Source: Gammaproteobacteria bacterium
Lineage (GTDB): Bacteria; Pseudomonadota; Gammaproteobacteria; UBA6429; Thiohalophilaceae
Direction: 5' to 3'
DNA: 53,850 bases
Assembly: GCA_030617815.1 (NCBI GenBank)
Contig: JAUWUS010000005.1
Location: forward strand, 1 to 53,850
Shown here: positions 46,804 through 53,850 of the stretch, in pieces
How positions within the stretch are numbered: the first letter of the stretch is position 1
How the letters are laid out: each line of letters begins with the position of its first letter
Notes under the pieces: model-generated
Database searches by the model: none
Told to the model about the DNA's origin: nothing
The model's input: the letters and a program-made list of their open reading frames with translations, nothing else
Made by a program: the position numbers and the translations under genes

Positions 46804-48966
46804 CTAGATGGCGTTAAATGTAATTTGAAATTCGACCCCCGGCTCTTTGTTGATAACATCTATTTCACCCTGCATGGTTTTAACCAGTTGTTTGACCAGG
46901 GACAGACCGATACCTGTACCGACAGTATCACGGGTTAATTCATTTTCCGAACGGTAAAAAAGGTGAAATATTTTCCGCATTTGATCTTTGTTTACGCCGG
47001 GACCATAGTCTCGAATAGTGAATTGAATTTTATTACTACGAAGAATTTGACACTGAATATCTATTTGGCGTTTTTCTGATTTTGCCGAAAACTTGATCGC
47101 ATTATCAACCAGGTTAATAATTATCTGAGTGAAGTAGTCCACATCAGCCAGTAGTGTCTTTTCTGTAATTGTTTCATCGCATATAAGGTTTAATTTAAAT
47201 TCTGCACGTTCGACCTGAGAGCTTATTTTTGAGCGAACAGTATCGATTAATTCTGCTATGGTATAAGGCTTTAAATCAACGGGTAATTCATTTCGGGTCA
47301 TTCTGGCCAGTTGTAATACATTATTGATTAATCGTGTCAGACGTTCACTTTCATCATAAATATAATCGTAATACGTTTTACGTTTTTCTTCTGTGACCCA
47401 GCCTTCGCGCAACATTTCACCATACATGCGAATTGAGGTTAAGGGTGTTTTAAGTTCATGACTGACTGCGGAAACAAAATCCTGTTGTTGCCTTGCCAGG
47501 GTTAGTTGTTTTAGACCAAGAATGTACAAAATAAAAAAACCACCACATAAAATTAACAGCAGAATAATGGATAGCCAGTTAATGACAACAGCGCCAGGTC
47601 CGGTGGGTAAATTATTAATACTGAAAATAAGTTCAATTTGATCCAGTGTAGTGGATAACTTTTTTTGTAATAATAATGTTCCTTGTAAATTCTCATCTTC
47701 TTTTAATGCTCTCATATTTGAATATGATTGATTTGATGACAGATTATGCAATGTTGACAATATGTTGCCTTTATAGGCGACAGTAAGGTTGGTTGCGTTT
47801 GAAACGTTGGTTTTATAAAATGATTTGCTAATAACATTTTCAATAAAAAAATCAGGTTTGATCATTAAACCCTGAATGTAACGCTGGCCATTGCGCCAGA
47901 CTTTTCGATATAGCACAAAATGACCGCTTTCAAGCCGGCTGAATTCAAAAGCATCAATTTCGCTTTCAAACATGTTTACACGTAAGCGGCTATTCTTTTT
48001 ACGAGACTTGTTTTTTCTTTTTTTCGCGGCAGCTGGAAAAGCAGGCAAAACATTACTTTCTTTTCTCAGGTTACGTTTCTCTTTTTTAACAAAAGAATTT
48101 TTTAACTGTTTTTTAGTTTCCTTTAATTTTTCCTGGTAATCTTTTTTTAGCTTAAGGTTTTCTACCAGGCCTGAGCTTTCAGAGGTATCAATAGTTTGCT
48201 CTAAGCTATAGTCTTGTCGGCTTTGCAAATCATCAAAAGCAGCTTGTGGAGCGAGACTAGTTGAGCCTGGTTTTTCATTTTCGATTTTAGCAATAATACC
48301 TTTTTCACTCAATTCAAGCTTTTTATCTTTATCGCCACGTTGTTGGATCTTTTTTAAAGGTGCGGTTTTTTGTTCTTGTGAAGAAGATCTGCTGAGTGTT
48401 GCAGGTTTTCCAGTAACCAAAGGTTGTACCGTTTTATTTTGTGTTATTTGCAGGGAGGGTTTATTGACAAGTTTATTTTTACTTAATATTTGATATATCT
48501 GGTTATGGATTTTTTGCCGTTCTATTTTTTCGTTAGATGAAATGTCATAATTTTCATTATCTGAATATTGCTCAGACAAACTGGAGGGCAATAAAGGTGA
48601 TGTGAACTGGCCAAGGTTATCAACCTGGAAATATCCTATTATCCCCGGGAACTTTGAATCGACTGGGAAGGCGGATAGGGGAGAACGCTGGATAAAATTT
48701 GATTTTGATGTTCCTGCTATATTAAGAAAAGAATAATCAGTAAATGAGCGTGCGCTTTCAGTTTCAACAAATTCCATGAAGCGGGTATCAATTCGTTTTG
48801 TTAGTTCTTCCGCCTGTAATCGATAATGATGAAATGCTTCCCATTTTAACTGGCTGTACGCTTGTTTTATCAATATTGCAGCAGGTATTGCCAGCGCAAA
48901 GAAAAATACGATTAATATAAAACGTAACCTTGTTTTATTCCATGTTGATAGTGTATTTCTCAACAT
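46804..48966 (-). CDS. Sensor histidine kinase with large periplasmic domain
   Basis: 720 residues. A first membrane helix lies at about 15-33, then a periplasmic region of about 430 residues, and a second helix at about 468-490 (LSIILLLILCGGFFILYILG). The kinase core has FVSAVSHELKTPLTSIRMYGEML with phospho-accepting His503, NLVDNAIKFS (N box), RDYGPGVN (G1) and GTGIGLSLVKQL (G2). No HAMP domain is obvious. The periplasmic region contains a Lys/Ser/Glu-rich low-complexity insert (about 155-340). Its start directly follows the regulator stop, so the two form an operon. Confidence 0.9.
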   Translation of the reverse strand: MLRNTLSTWNKTRLRFILIVFFFALAIPAAILIKQAYSQLKWEAFHHYRLQAEELTKRIDTRFMEFVETESARSFTDYSFLNIAGTSKSNFIQRSPLSAFPVDSKFPGIIGYFQVDNLGQFTSPLLPSSLSEQYSDNENYDISSNEKIERQKIHNQIYQILSKNKLVNKPSLQITQNKTVQPLVTGKPATLSRSSSQEQKTAPLKKIQQRGDKDKKLELSEKGIIAKIENEKPGSTSLAPQAAFDDLQSRQDYSLEQTIDTSESSGLVENLKLKKDYQEKLKETKKQLKNSFVKKEKRNLRKESNVLPAFPAAAKKRKNKSRKKNSRLRVNMFESEIDAFEFSRLESGHFVLYRKVWRNGQRYIQGLMIKPDFFIENVISKSFYKTNVSNATNLTVAYKGNILSTLHNLSSNQSYSNMRALKEDENLQGTLLLQKKLSTTLDQIELIFSINNLPTGPGAVVINWLSIILLLILCGGFFILYILGLKQLTLARQQQDFVSAVSHELKTPLTSIRMYGEMLREGWVTEEKRKTYYDYIYDESERLTRLINNVLQLARMTRNELPVDLKPYTIAELIDTVRSKISSQVERAEFKLNLICDETITEKTLLADVDYFTQIIINLVDNAIKFSAKSEKRQIDIQCQILRSNKIQFTIRDYGPGVNKDQMRKIFHLFYRSENELTRDTVGTGIGLSLVKQLVKTMQGEIDVINKEPGVEFQITFNAI

Positions 48967-49692
48967 TTATTCCACCATCAACCTGTATCCTGCGCCCCGA
49001 ATTGTTACAAGGTAATCTGGTTTAGCGGAAATTTTTTCAATTTTTCGACGTAATTTAGCAATGTGAATATCAACTGTACGTGTTTCCAGATCCAGATTTT
49101 TTGCATAGCCCCAAAGCTTATTGAGCAATTCATCCCGGGGCACCGGACGATCAGCATGATTGTACAGGTAAACTAAAATATCCATTTCACGCCGGGTGAA
49201 ATGGATGTCTTGATTATTCTTTGTTGCAGATAAATTTCGAGTATCTATTTTTATTTGATGGTCTTGTTTTGTATTATTGAGCTTTATAATATGGTCGGTT
49301 TCATGAGTTAAACCTGAACGTCTTAATACTGCCTCAATACGTAAAATAAGTTGAGCAATAGAAAATGGTTTGGCGACATAATCATCTGCGCCGAGTTGTA
49401 AGCCCTGAATTATATCTTCGTCACTGGTTTTTGCGGTCAGCATAATAATGGGTTGTTCACGATCTTCTTTACGAATATGTTCGCAAACGGCAAAACCATC
49501 CATTCCCGGTAACATGACATCCAGAAGAATCAAGTCATATTTTCCACTAAGCGCTTTGTCCAGTCCGGTATTTCCGTCCGCTGCCGCGTCCGTTGTAAAA
49601 CCATGGTAGATCAGTACATCAACCAATCCTGTCCGGATCGCTTCTTCGTCTTCAATAATCAAAATGTTTGCTTTACTTGACATAGTGTTCAT
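48967..49692 (-). CDS. OmpR-family response regulator
   Basis: 241 residues. The receiver domain has acidic ED(14,15), phospho-acceptor Asp58 in LLDVMLPGMDG, TAKTSDEDII and the conserved Lys in YVAKPFS. The winged-helix output domain (about 140-241) ends LWGYAKNLDLETRTVDIHIAKLR and GAGYRLMVE. ATGs at 49692 and 49683 are both usable. It is divergent from the PspA-like operon, which is its likely target. Confidence 0.95.
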   Translation of the reverse strand: MNTMSSKANILIIEDEEAIRTGLVDVLIYHGFTTDAAADGNTGLDKALSGKYDLILLDVMLPGMDGFAVCEHIRKEDREQPIIMLTAKTSDEDIIQGLQLGADDYVAKPFSIAQLILRIEAVLRRSGLTHETDHIIKLNNTKQDHQIKIDTRNLSATKNNQDIHFTRREMDILVYLYNHADRPVPRDELLNKLWGYAKNLDLETRTVDIHIAKLRRKIEKISAKPDYLVTIRGAGYRLMVE

Positions 49693-49728
49693 TAGACTAC
49701 CAGTTTTAAGTCTGATGTGATGCAGTTT

Positions 49729-49810
49729 TTATGTAAAGTTTAGGTAAATTTCTCTGCAACTGTTTTACATAAAGTAGTCTACAGTTATTAGCTTTTTCAA
49801 CCTAAACTTT
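49729..49810. promoter_or_regulatory. Inverted and tandem repeats between response regulator and PspA-like operon
   Basis: Three signals overlap here. ttatgtaaa (49729-49737) pairs with tttacataa (49764-49772), and aaagtttagg (49735-49744) pairs with cctaaacttt (49801-49810). gtaaa also repeats at 49733 and 49744, an 11-base step typical of OmpR-family half-sites. These are candidate response-regulator boxes controlling both directions. Confidence 0.55.
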
Positions 49811-49887
49811 TCCTGGATATTGAGCATCATCTGAATATTTTATCAGGCGGTATGGGTTAAGTAACAAAATTAAGCGAGGCAATAATT

Positions 49888-50436
49888 ATGGCATTAATAA
49901 CTCGAATTAGTCGACTTTTTCGTGCAGATTTTAATGCAGTTTTAGATCGCATTGAAGAACCTGATGTGCTGTTAAAGCAAGCTTTACGTGAAATGAAAGA
50001 AAACATTTATAGTGATTCCCATCAATTAAAACTATTAAAAAATGAATATTTACAAATTGAAGGAAAAATAAACGAGTTAGACAAAGATGTTAAACAAATT
50101 AATCAGGAATTAGATATTTGTTTTGAATCAAATGAAACCGATCTTGCTCGAAGTCAGATTAAAAGAAAAATTGAAATGCAACGTTATGAAAAGCACTTAA
50201 AATATAAATTTAGCACAATGGATAAAAAAATAACTGAGTTAACTTCTCGTATTAATGAAAATAAAACGCGATTAACCGTTATGCAGCAAAAACTTGAGTT
50301 ATTTGTTAATGAAGAAGCTCAAACGATTGGAGATGAATGTTTCTCAAATTCACATTTTAATTCAAGCATGATTATTAAGGAAGATGAGATTGAAATAGCG
50401 TTATTGCGAGAAAAGCAAGCAAGGAGAATATCATGA
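49888..50436 (+). CDS. PspA/IM30-like coiled-coil protein
   Basis: 182 residues, nearly all helix with long coiled coils, starting MALITRISRLFRADFNAVLDRIEEPDVLLKQALREM, a typical PspA/IM30 beginning with an amphipathic N-terminal helix and the PE(D)xxL turn. It is somewhat shorter than PspA (about 220). These proteins bind stressed inner membranes. It is the first gene of a three-gene operon and overlaps the next by four bases. No PspF/PspBC is nearby. Confidence 0.75.
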   Translation: MALITRISRLFRADFNAVLDRIEEPDVLLKQALREMKENIYSDSHQLKLLKNEYLQIEGKINELDKDVKQINQELDICFESNETDLARSQIKRKIEMQRYEKHLKYKFSTMDKKITELTSRINENKTRLTVMQQKLELFVNEEAQTIGDECFSNSHFNSSMIIKEDEIEIALLREKQARRIS

Positions 50437-51002
50437 AAAAAGCAACATTTATTGAAGGAACAGGTATTGCATTAATAAGCAGCATTGCTGTAGCGGTACT
50501 GTTTACTACAATGTCCCCTTTGTTTTTTGGTGGAGAACTGTTTCGATTATTAGTGGCTGGGCTTTCATTTTTTTACATTTTGTATTTGTTTTTACGCAGT
50601 AAAGATCGTACCGGACGGGTTACCGTTATGTCAGTCTGGTTTGTGGTTACATTATTTTCTCTGGTTTTTGTTTCTTCATTACTTCTGTATATCGTAATTC
50701 AACTGTTAATGATTTGGTTGATGCGTTCTTTATATTTTTACAACAGCATTTTTTCAGTGTTAATTGATTTATCGTTAACCGGGTTTAGTTTGCTGATTGC
50801 AATCTGGTCCTGGTCTGTTTCAGGCAGTTTGTTTTTAACATTCTGGTGTTTCTTTTTGGTGCAGGCCTTGTTTGTCTTTATTCCAAAAAACTTTATTGAG
50901 AAAAGAAAAGCCGAATACATTATTCAAGCTGAAGATGACAGGTTTGAATCTGCTTATCACACCGCTGAAATAGCGGTATCTAAACTCATTAACAGTAAGT
51001 AA
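50433..51002 (+). CDS. Small polytopic membrane protein of the PspA-like operon
   Basis: 189 residues with four or five predicted membrane helices (about 10-35, 38-56, 65-90, 95-125, 128-150) and a polar C-terminal tail EKRKAEYIIQAEDDRFESAY. The start overlaps the PspA-like stop (atga), implying translational coupling. No family recognised. It probably anchors or senses membrane state with its neighbours; that is inference from operon position only. Confidence 0.7.
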   Translation: MKKATFIEGTGIALISSIAVAVLFTTMSPLFFGGELFRLLVAGLSFFYILYLFLRSKDRTGRVTVMSVWFVVTLFSLVFVSSLLLYIVIQLLMIWLMRSLYFYNSIFSVLIDLSLTGFSLLIAIWSWSVSGSLFLTFWCFFLVQALFVFIPKNFIEKRKAEYIIQAEDDRFESAYHTAEIAVSKLINSK

Positions 51003-51025
51003 TTAGTCCTATGGAGGATGTGAAC

Positions 51026-52186
51026 ATGAAAAATAAATTTTTTACTATTGGTATTTTTGTTATTACAGCAGTCGTTGTCGTTTTTTATCCGTATTTTCAG
51101 AAAACGGCCGGTGCCACGATTAATGTTAATTTAAATGACAGGCCTAAAATTCAGCTGGCTATTTTGCTTGATACAAGTAGTAGTATGAATGGATTACTTG
51201 ATCAAACACGAAACCAATTATGGCAAATAGTTAATGAATTTTCCAAAGCAGAGCAAAATGGTTTGAAACCCACATTGGAAGTTGCTGTTTATGAGTATGG
51301 AAACAACCGCTTATCTGCAAGTAATGGATACATTCGTAAAGTAACAGGGTTAACCGGTGAATTAGATGAAGTATCTGAAGCACTTTTCTCTTTAACGACC
51401 AGCGGCGGTAATGAATATTGTGGTTATGTTATTAAAACTGCAGTGGCAGATCTACCCTGGAGTAATTCTGATGGTGATATTAAAGCCATATTTATTGCCG
51501 GAAATGAACCTTTTACTCAGGGACCGATTCTTTATAAAAATGCAATTGTTATGGCTAAACAAAAAGGCATTACTGTTAATACTATTCATGCAGGAAATCT
51601 GCAACAAGGTGCTAATTCGGGCTGGAAAGATGGAGCATTTTTAGCTGGTGGTGAGTTTATGAGTATTGATCATAACCATAAAATCGCACATTTTAATGCG
51701 CCGCAAGATAAACAAATTGCAAAGTTAAATGAAGAGTTGAATAAAACATATATACCTTATGGCGCAAAAGGACGTGTAAAATCCCAACGTCAAAAAGTTC
51801 AGGATGATAAAAGCAAATCAATTTCTTCAGGATTATTATCTAAACGTGTGGAAGCAAAAGTTTCATCAATGTATGACAATTCAAACTGGGATTTGGTTGA
51901 TGCAGTATCAACTGGAAAAGCTGATCTCGATAAACTGAATGAGAATGAATTGTCAGAAGACCTGCGAGAACTGCCCAAGAGTAAACGTAAGGATTTTATA
52001 CAAAATAAAGCGCAGGAACGTATAAAAATAAAGGAAGAAATCATTAAGTTAACCAGTAAACGGAATAAATATGTAGCCGAGAAGAAACAAGAAATGGGAG
52101 CGCCGAGTCCAGCTACTGTGAATGAAGCCGTCTCATTGGCTATTCAAAAACAAGGTGCAGCTAAAAATTACACATTTAAAAAATAA
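51026..52186 (+). CDS. Exported von Willebrand factor A domain protein
   Basis: 386 residues from ATG 51026 (ggagg at 51013-51017); an ATG at 51011 overlaps that site. An N-terminal hydrophobic signal/anchor (FFTIGIFVITAVVVVFYPYF) precedes a VWA domain (about 40-225) with the MIDAS motif LLDTSSSM (Asp49-x-Ser-x-Ser). A Lys/Glu-rich helical tail follows, with coiled-coil tendency and no membrane anchor at the end. VWA proteins bind partners through the metal site. It is the last gene of the PspA-like operon and is followed by a terminator. Confidence 0.85.
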   Translation: MKNKFFTIGIFVITAVVVVFYPYFQKTAGATINVNLNDRPKIQLAILLDTSSSMNGLLDQTRNQLWQIVNEFSKAEQNGLKPTLEVAVYEYGNNRLSASNGYIRKVTGLTGELDEVSEALFSLTTSGGNEYCGYVIKTAVADLPWSNSDGDIKAIFIAGNEPFTQGPILYKNAIVMAKQKGITVNTIHAGNLQQGANSGWKDGAFLAGGEFMSIDHNHKIAHFNAPQDKQIAKLNEELNKTYIPYGAKGRVKSQRQKVQDDKSKSISSGLLSKRVEAKVSSMYDNSNWDLVDAVSTGKADLDKLNENELSEDLRELPKSKRKDFIQNKAQERIKIKEEIIKLTSKRNKYVAEKKQEMGAPSPATVNEAVSLAIQKQGAAKNYTFKK

Positions 52187-52218
52187 TTAACTTATTTGGA
52201 ACCTGGTTTTCTCCGTTT

Positions 52219-52248
52219 GGCGGCATAGTTCATATGTCGCCTTTTTTT
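52219..52248 (+). terminator. Intrinsic terminator after the VWA gene
   Basis: A 9-bp stem ggcggcata (52219-52227) with 52233-52241 (one G-T pair), a 5-base loop and seven Ts (52242-52248). Confidence 0.88.
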
Positions 52249-52262
52249 ATCGATTAAGTATA

Positions 52263-53153
52263 ATGCTTACTTATAAATTATATTTAAATTATAGCGAGAT
52301 TGTCTTGTCTTCTGAACGTAATGAATATCACATCGATATTATTAAGGATGCTGAAAATCCAGTTGAACTGCTGGCAGTAGAAAGTGGTTTATCTAAACAG
52401 AAAATAAAACAGGCTATGCAAAAAGGTGCTGTGTGGGTAACAGATAAAAAAGGCACTCATCGTTTACGCCGTCAAAGTAAAAAATTACATTCTGGCACAA
52501 AACTTCATTTTTATTTTGATTCAACAGTGCTTAATCAAAATGTTGATAATGCTCTTCTTATTGCAGACGAAGGTGAATACAGTGTCTGGTATAAACCTCG
52601 TGGTATGTTGTCACAGGGAAGTAAATGGGGTGATCATTGTGCAATTAATCGTTGGGTTGAACAACATTTAGAACCTCAACGACCTGCTTTTATAATTCAT
52701 CGACTAGATCGCTTTGCTTCCGGTTTGATTCTCATTGCACATAAGAAAAAAATGGCCACTTTACTGGCTGATTTATTTAAGCTGAAAAAAATAAATAAAG
52801 AATATAAAGTTATTGTGCATGGAGAGTTTCCGTCTGAAACTGTGACGTATCGTAATAAAATTGACAACAAAGCCGCAGTTTCACATGTTTCTTTATTGCA
52901 ATATGACGAAAAGAATAATCGATCATTAGTTCAGGTTGAAATAGAAACCGGGCGTAAGCATCAAATTCGCTCTCATTTGTCTGCAGCGGGCTTCACTGTT
53001 GTCGGTGATCGGTTGTTTGGTGATACAGAAGAAAGTACAGATTTACAGTTGACTGCATTTAAACTTACATTTTCCAGTCCTGTTGATGGAAGTGAGAAAG
53101 TTTATATATTAGGGCAAGCGTTCCAGCCTAAGCTTGAAAATCTACCTGAATAA
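52263..53153 (+). CDS. RluA-family pseudouridine synthase
   Basis: 296 residues. An N-terminal S4-like segment (about 35-80: GLSKQKIKQAMQKGAVWVTD) is followed by the catalytic domain with IIHRLDRFASGLILIAH, in which the Asp of HRLDR is the nucleophile, and LVQVEIETGRKHQIRSHLSAAGFTVVGDRLFG. It isomerises uridine in rRNA or tRNA; which site cannot be told. The HRLDR motif assigns it to the RluA class. Its last 26 bases overlap the convergent exporter gene. Confidence 0.9.
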   Translation: MLTYKLYLNYSEIVLSSERNEYHIDIIKDAENPVELLAVESGLSKQKIKQAMQKGAVWVTDKKGTHRLRRQSKKLHSGTKLHFYFDSTVLNQNVDNALLIADEGEYSVWYKPRGMLSQGSKWGDHCAINRWVEQHLEPQRPAFIIHRLDRFASGLILIAHKKKMATLLADLFKLKKINKEYKVIVHGEFPSETVTYRNKIDNKAAVSHVSLLQYDEKNNRSLVQVEIETGRKHQIRSHLSAAGFTVVGDRLFGDTEESTDLQLTAFKLTFSSPVDGSEKVYILGQAFQPKLENLPE

Positions 53154-53850
53154 GTCCCAGGACACTAATAATGATAAGCACAGCACCAATAATACGCTTA
53201 AATTGCTGGTCATTTTTTAAAATCAGCTCATGTGATTTAAGTCCAATAATATGACCAATAGTAGCAATGGGTAATAAATAGAGAGCGGTTATAAAATGTA
53301 TATTAATTCCCATCGCTTTAAAGGTACTCATTTTTATGGTCACCAGAATAAACCACAAAACAAACAACGTGTTGCGCAGTTGTGCTGCGGTAACATTGCG
53401 CATGTAGACTGCCACCATTAAAGGTGCACCAGTGAGTGATGTTCCTGCGACATAACCTCCAAGAGTTAACAAAAATTTATCAAGCCACTCGTTATTACTT
53501 TTAATGTTCATATTCAGAAACCAGATTGTGGCATAAAACAAAGTGACTGAATAAATAAAAATGACCAGCCAGGTATTGGGTAAGGTGATTAAACCAAAAA
53601 CGCCAACCAGTGCAGGAGGAATAATATAAATACTGGATTTTTTAAGATAGGCCCAGTCAACATTGTTAAAACGTGAACGCAGTGTTAATGAGGTGAAGAA
53701 TAATAGATGCAACCCAATGATCGGCAACCAAAAAACAGGCTGGTTATATATAAAAAGCATCAGAGGTAACCCTAAGGCAGCACCACCAAAGCCTAATCCA
53801 CTACGAACGAAGCCTGTCCAGATGAATATCAGCGCAATCAGGCCAAGCTC
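53128..53850 (-). CDS. TauE/SafE-family sulfite/anion exporter (N-terminus outside window)
   Basis: At least 240 residues; the frame is open to base 53850, so the true start lies beyond the window. The family motif near the N-terminus is FVRSGLGFGGAALGLPLM, and about seven membrane helices follow, with a second repeat motif GGYVAGTSLTGAPLMVAVYMRN. TauE/SafE proteins export sulfite, sulfoacetate or similar anions; the substrate is unknown here. The GGxxAGxSLTGAP half is the internal duplication of the family. Confidence 0.88.
   Translation of the reverse strand, partial: ELGLIALIFIWTGFVRSGLGFGGAALGLPLMLFIYNQPVFWLPIIGLHLLFFTSLTLRSRFNNVDWAYLKKSSIYIIPPALVGVFGLITLPNTWLVIFIYSVTLFYATIWFLNMNIKSNNEWLDKFLLTLGGYVAGTSLTGAPLMVAVYMRNVTAAQLRNTLFVLWFILVTIKMSTFKAMGINIHFITALYLLPIATIGHIIGLKSHELILKNDQQFKRIIGAVLIIISVLGLIQVDFQA

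Noticed and set aside
1-53850. CRISPR array, insertion sequence, prophage or rRNA operon
   Set aside because: No regularly spaced repeats, transposase, phage structural gene or rRNA sequence was seen. XerD at 19310 has housekeeping context and is not a mobile-element integrase.

Overview
The window reads as one contiguous chromosome segment of a gammaproteobacterium with fairly low GC (my impression is about 40%, not computed). Four blocks have typical gammaproteobacterial gene order: rpsF-rpsR-DUF2232-rplI-dnaB-alr...radA; corC/ypjD next to ffh followed by rpsP-rimM-trmD-rplS; xerD-dsbC; and mutS / pncC-thpR / recA-recX-alaS-lysC-csrA-tRNA-Ser-tRNA-Arg. The lineage cannot be fixed from sequence alone; a marine or sulfur/methane-associated gammaproteobacterium is plausible but is only a guess. 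Almost all genes are intact housekeeping genes.

Layout. 1-4632: S6/S18/L9 ribosomal operon, replicative helicase and alanine racemase. 4633-6393: an accessory patch in which one unrecognised gene lies between two inverted, diverged copies of an intergenic repeat. 6394-12931: a Cache-domain sensor, radA, an FHA protein, a CorC-type transporter, YpjD and a metallo-beta-lactamase-fold phosphodiesterase. 13032-18617: ffh, a long imperfect palindrome, rpsP-rimM-trmD-rplS and a secreted helical-repeat protein. 18798-21617: ogt-xerD-dsbC and a TPR-only CnoX-like protein. 21631-28377: an AddAB-like helicase/nuclease pair on the minus strand. Its gap carries, on the plus strand, a strong candidate CsrB/RsmY-type small RNA. 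28401-32999: fdxA, mutS, PilZ, pncC, thpR. 33013-40210: a WYL regulator divergent from recA, then recX, alaS, lysC and csrA. 40283-42987: tRNA-Ser, tRNA-Arg and an integration/duplication scar made of repeated tRNA-Arg 3' ends around one AT-rich TPR gene. 42988-46787: a peroxide-stress cluster (DyP peroxidase, Prx-Grx hybrid, OxyR with a recognisable OxyR site, MAPEG protein). 46804-52186: a two-component system divergent from a PspA-like / membrane / VWA operon. 52263-53850: an RluA-type pseudouridine synthase and a TauE/SafE exporter cut by the window edge.

How parts fit. CsrA (40022-40210) and a GGA-rich RNA (about 25223-25444) would form a post-transcriptional switch, and the csrA leader itself has GGA motifs. 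DNA repair is heavily represented (dnaB, radA, ogt, AddAB, mutS, recA, recX, xerD). The recA upstream region lacks a canonical LexA box but has a perfect 10-bp inverted repeat between recA and a divergent BrxR/CapW-like WYL regulator. The OxyR cluster is a self-contained peroxide response, and the two-component/PspA/VWA cluster looks like an uncharacterised envelope-stress module. Start codons were re-chosen for several genes on Shine-Dalgarno or overlap grounds, as noted in the entries.
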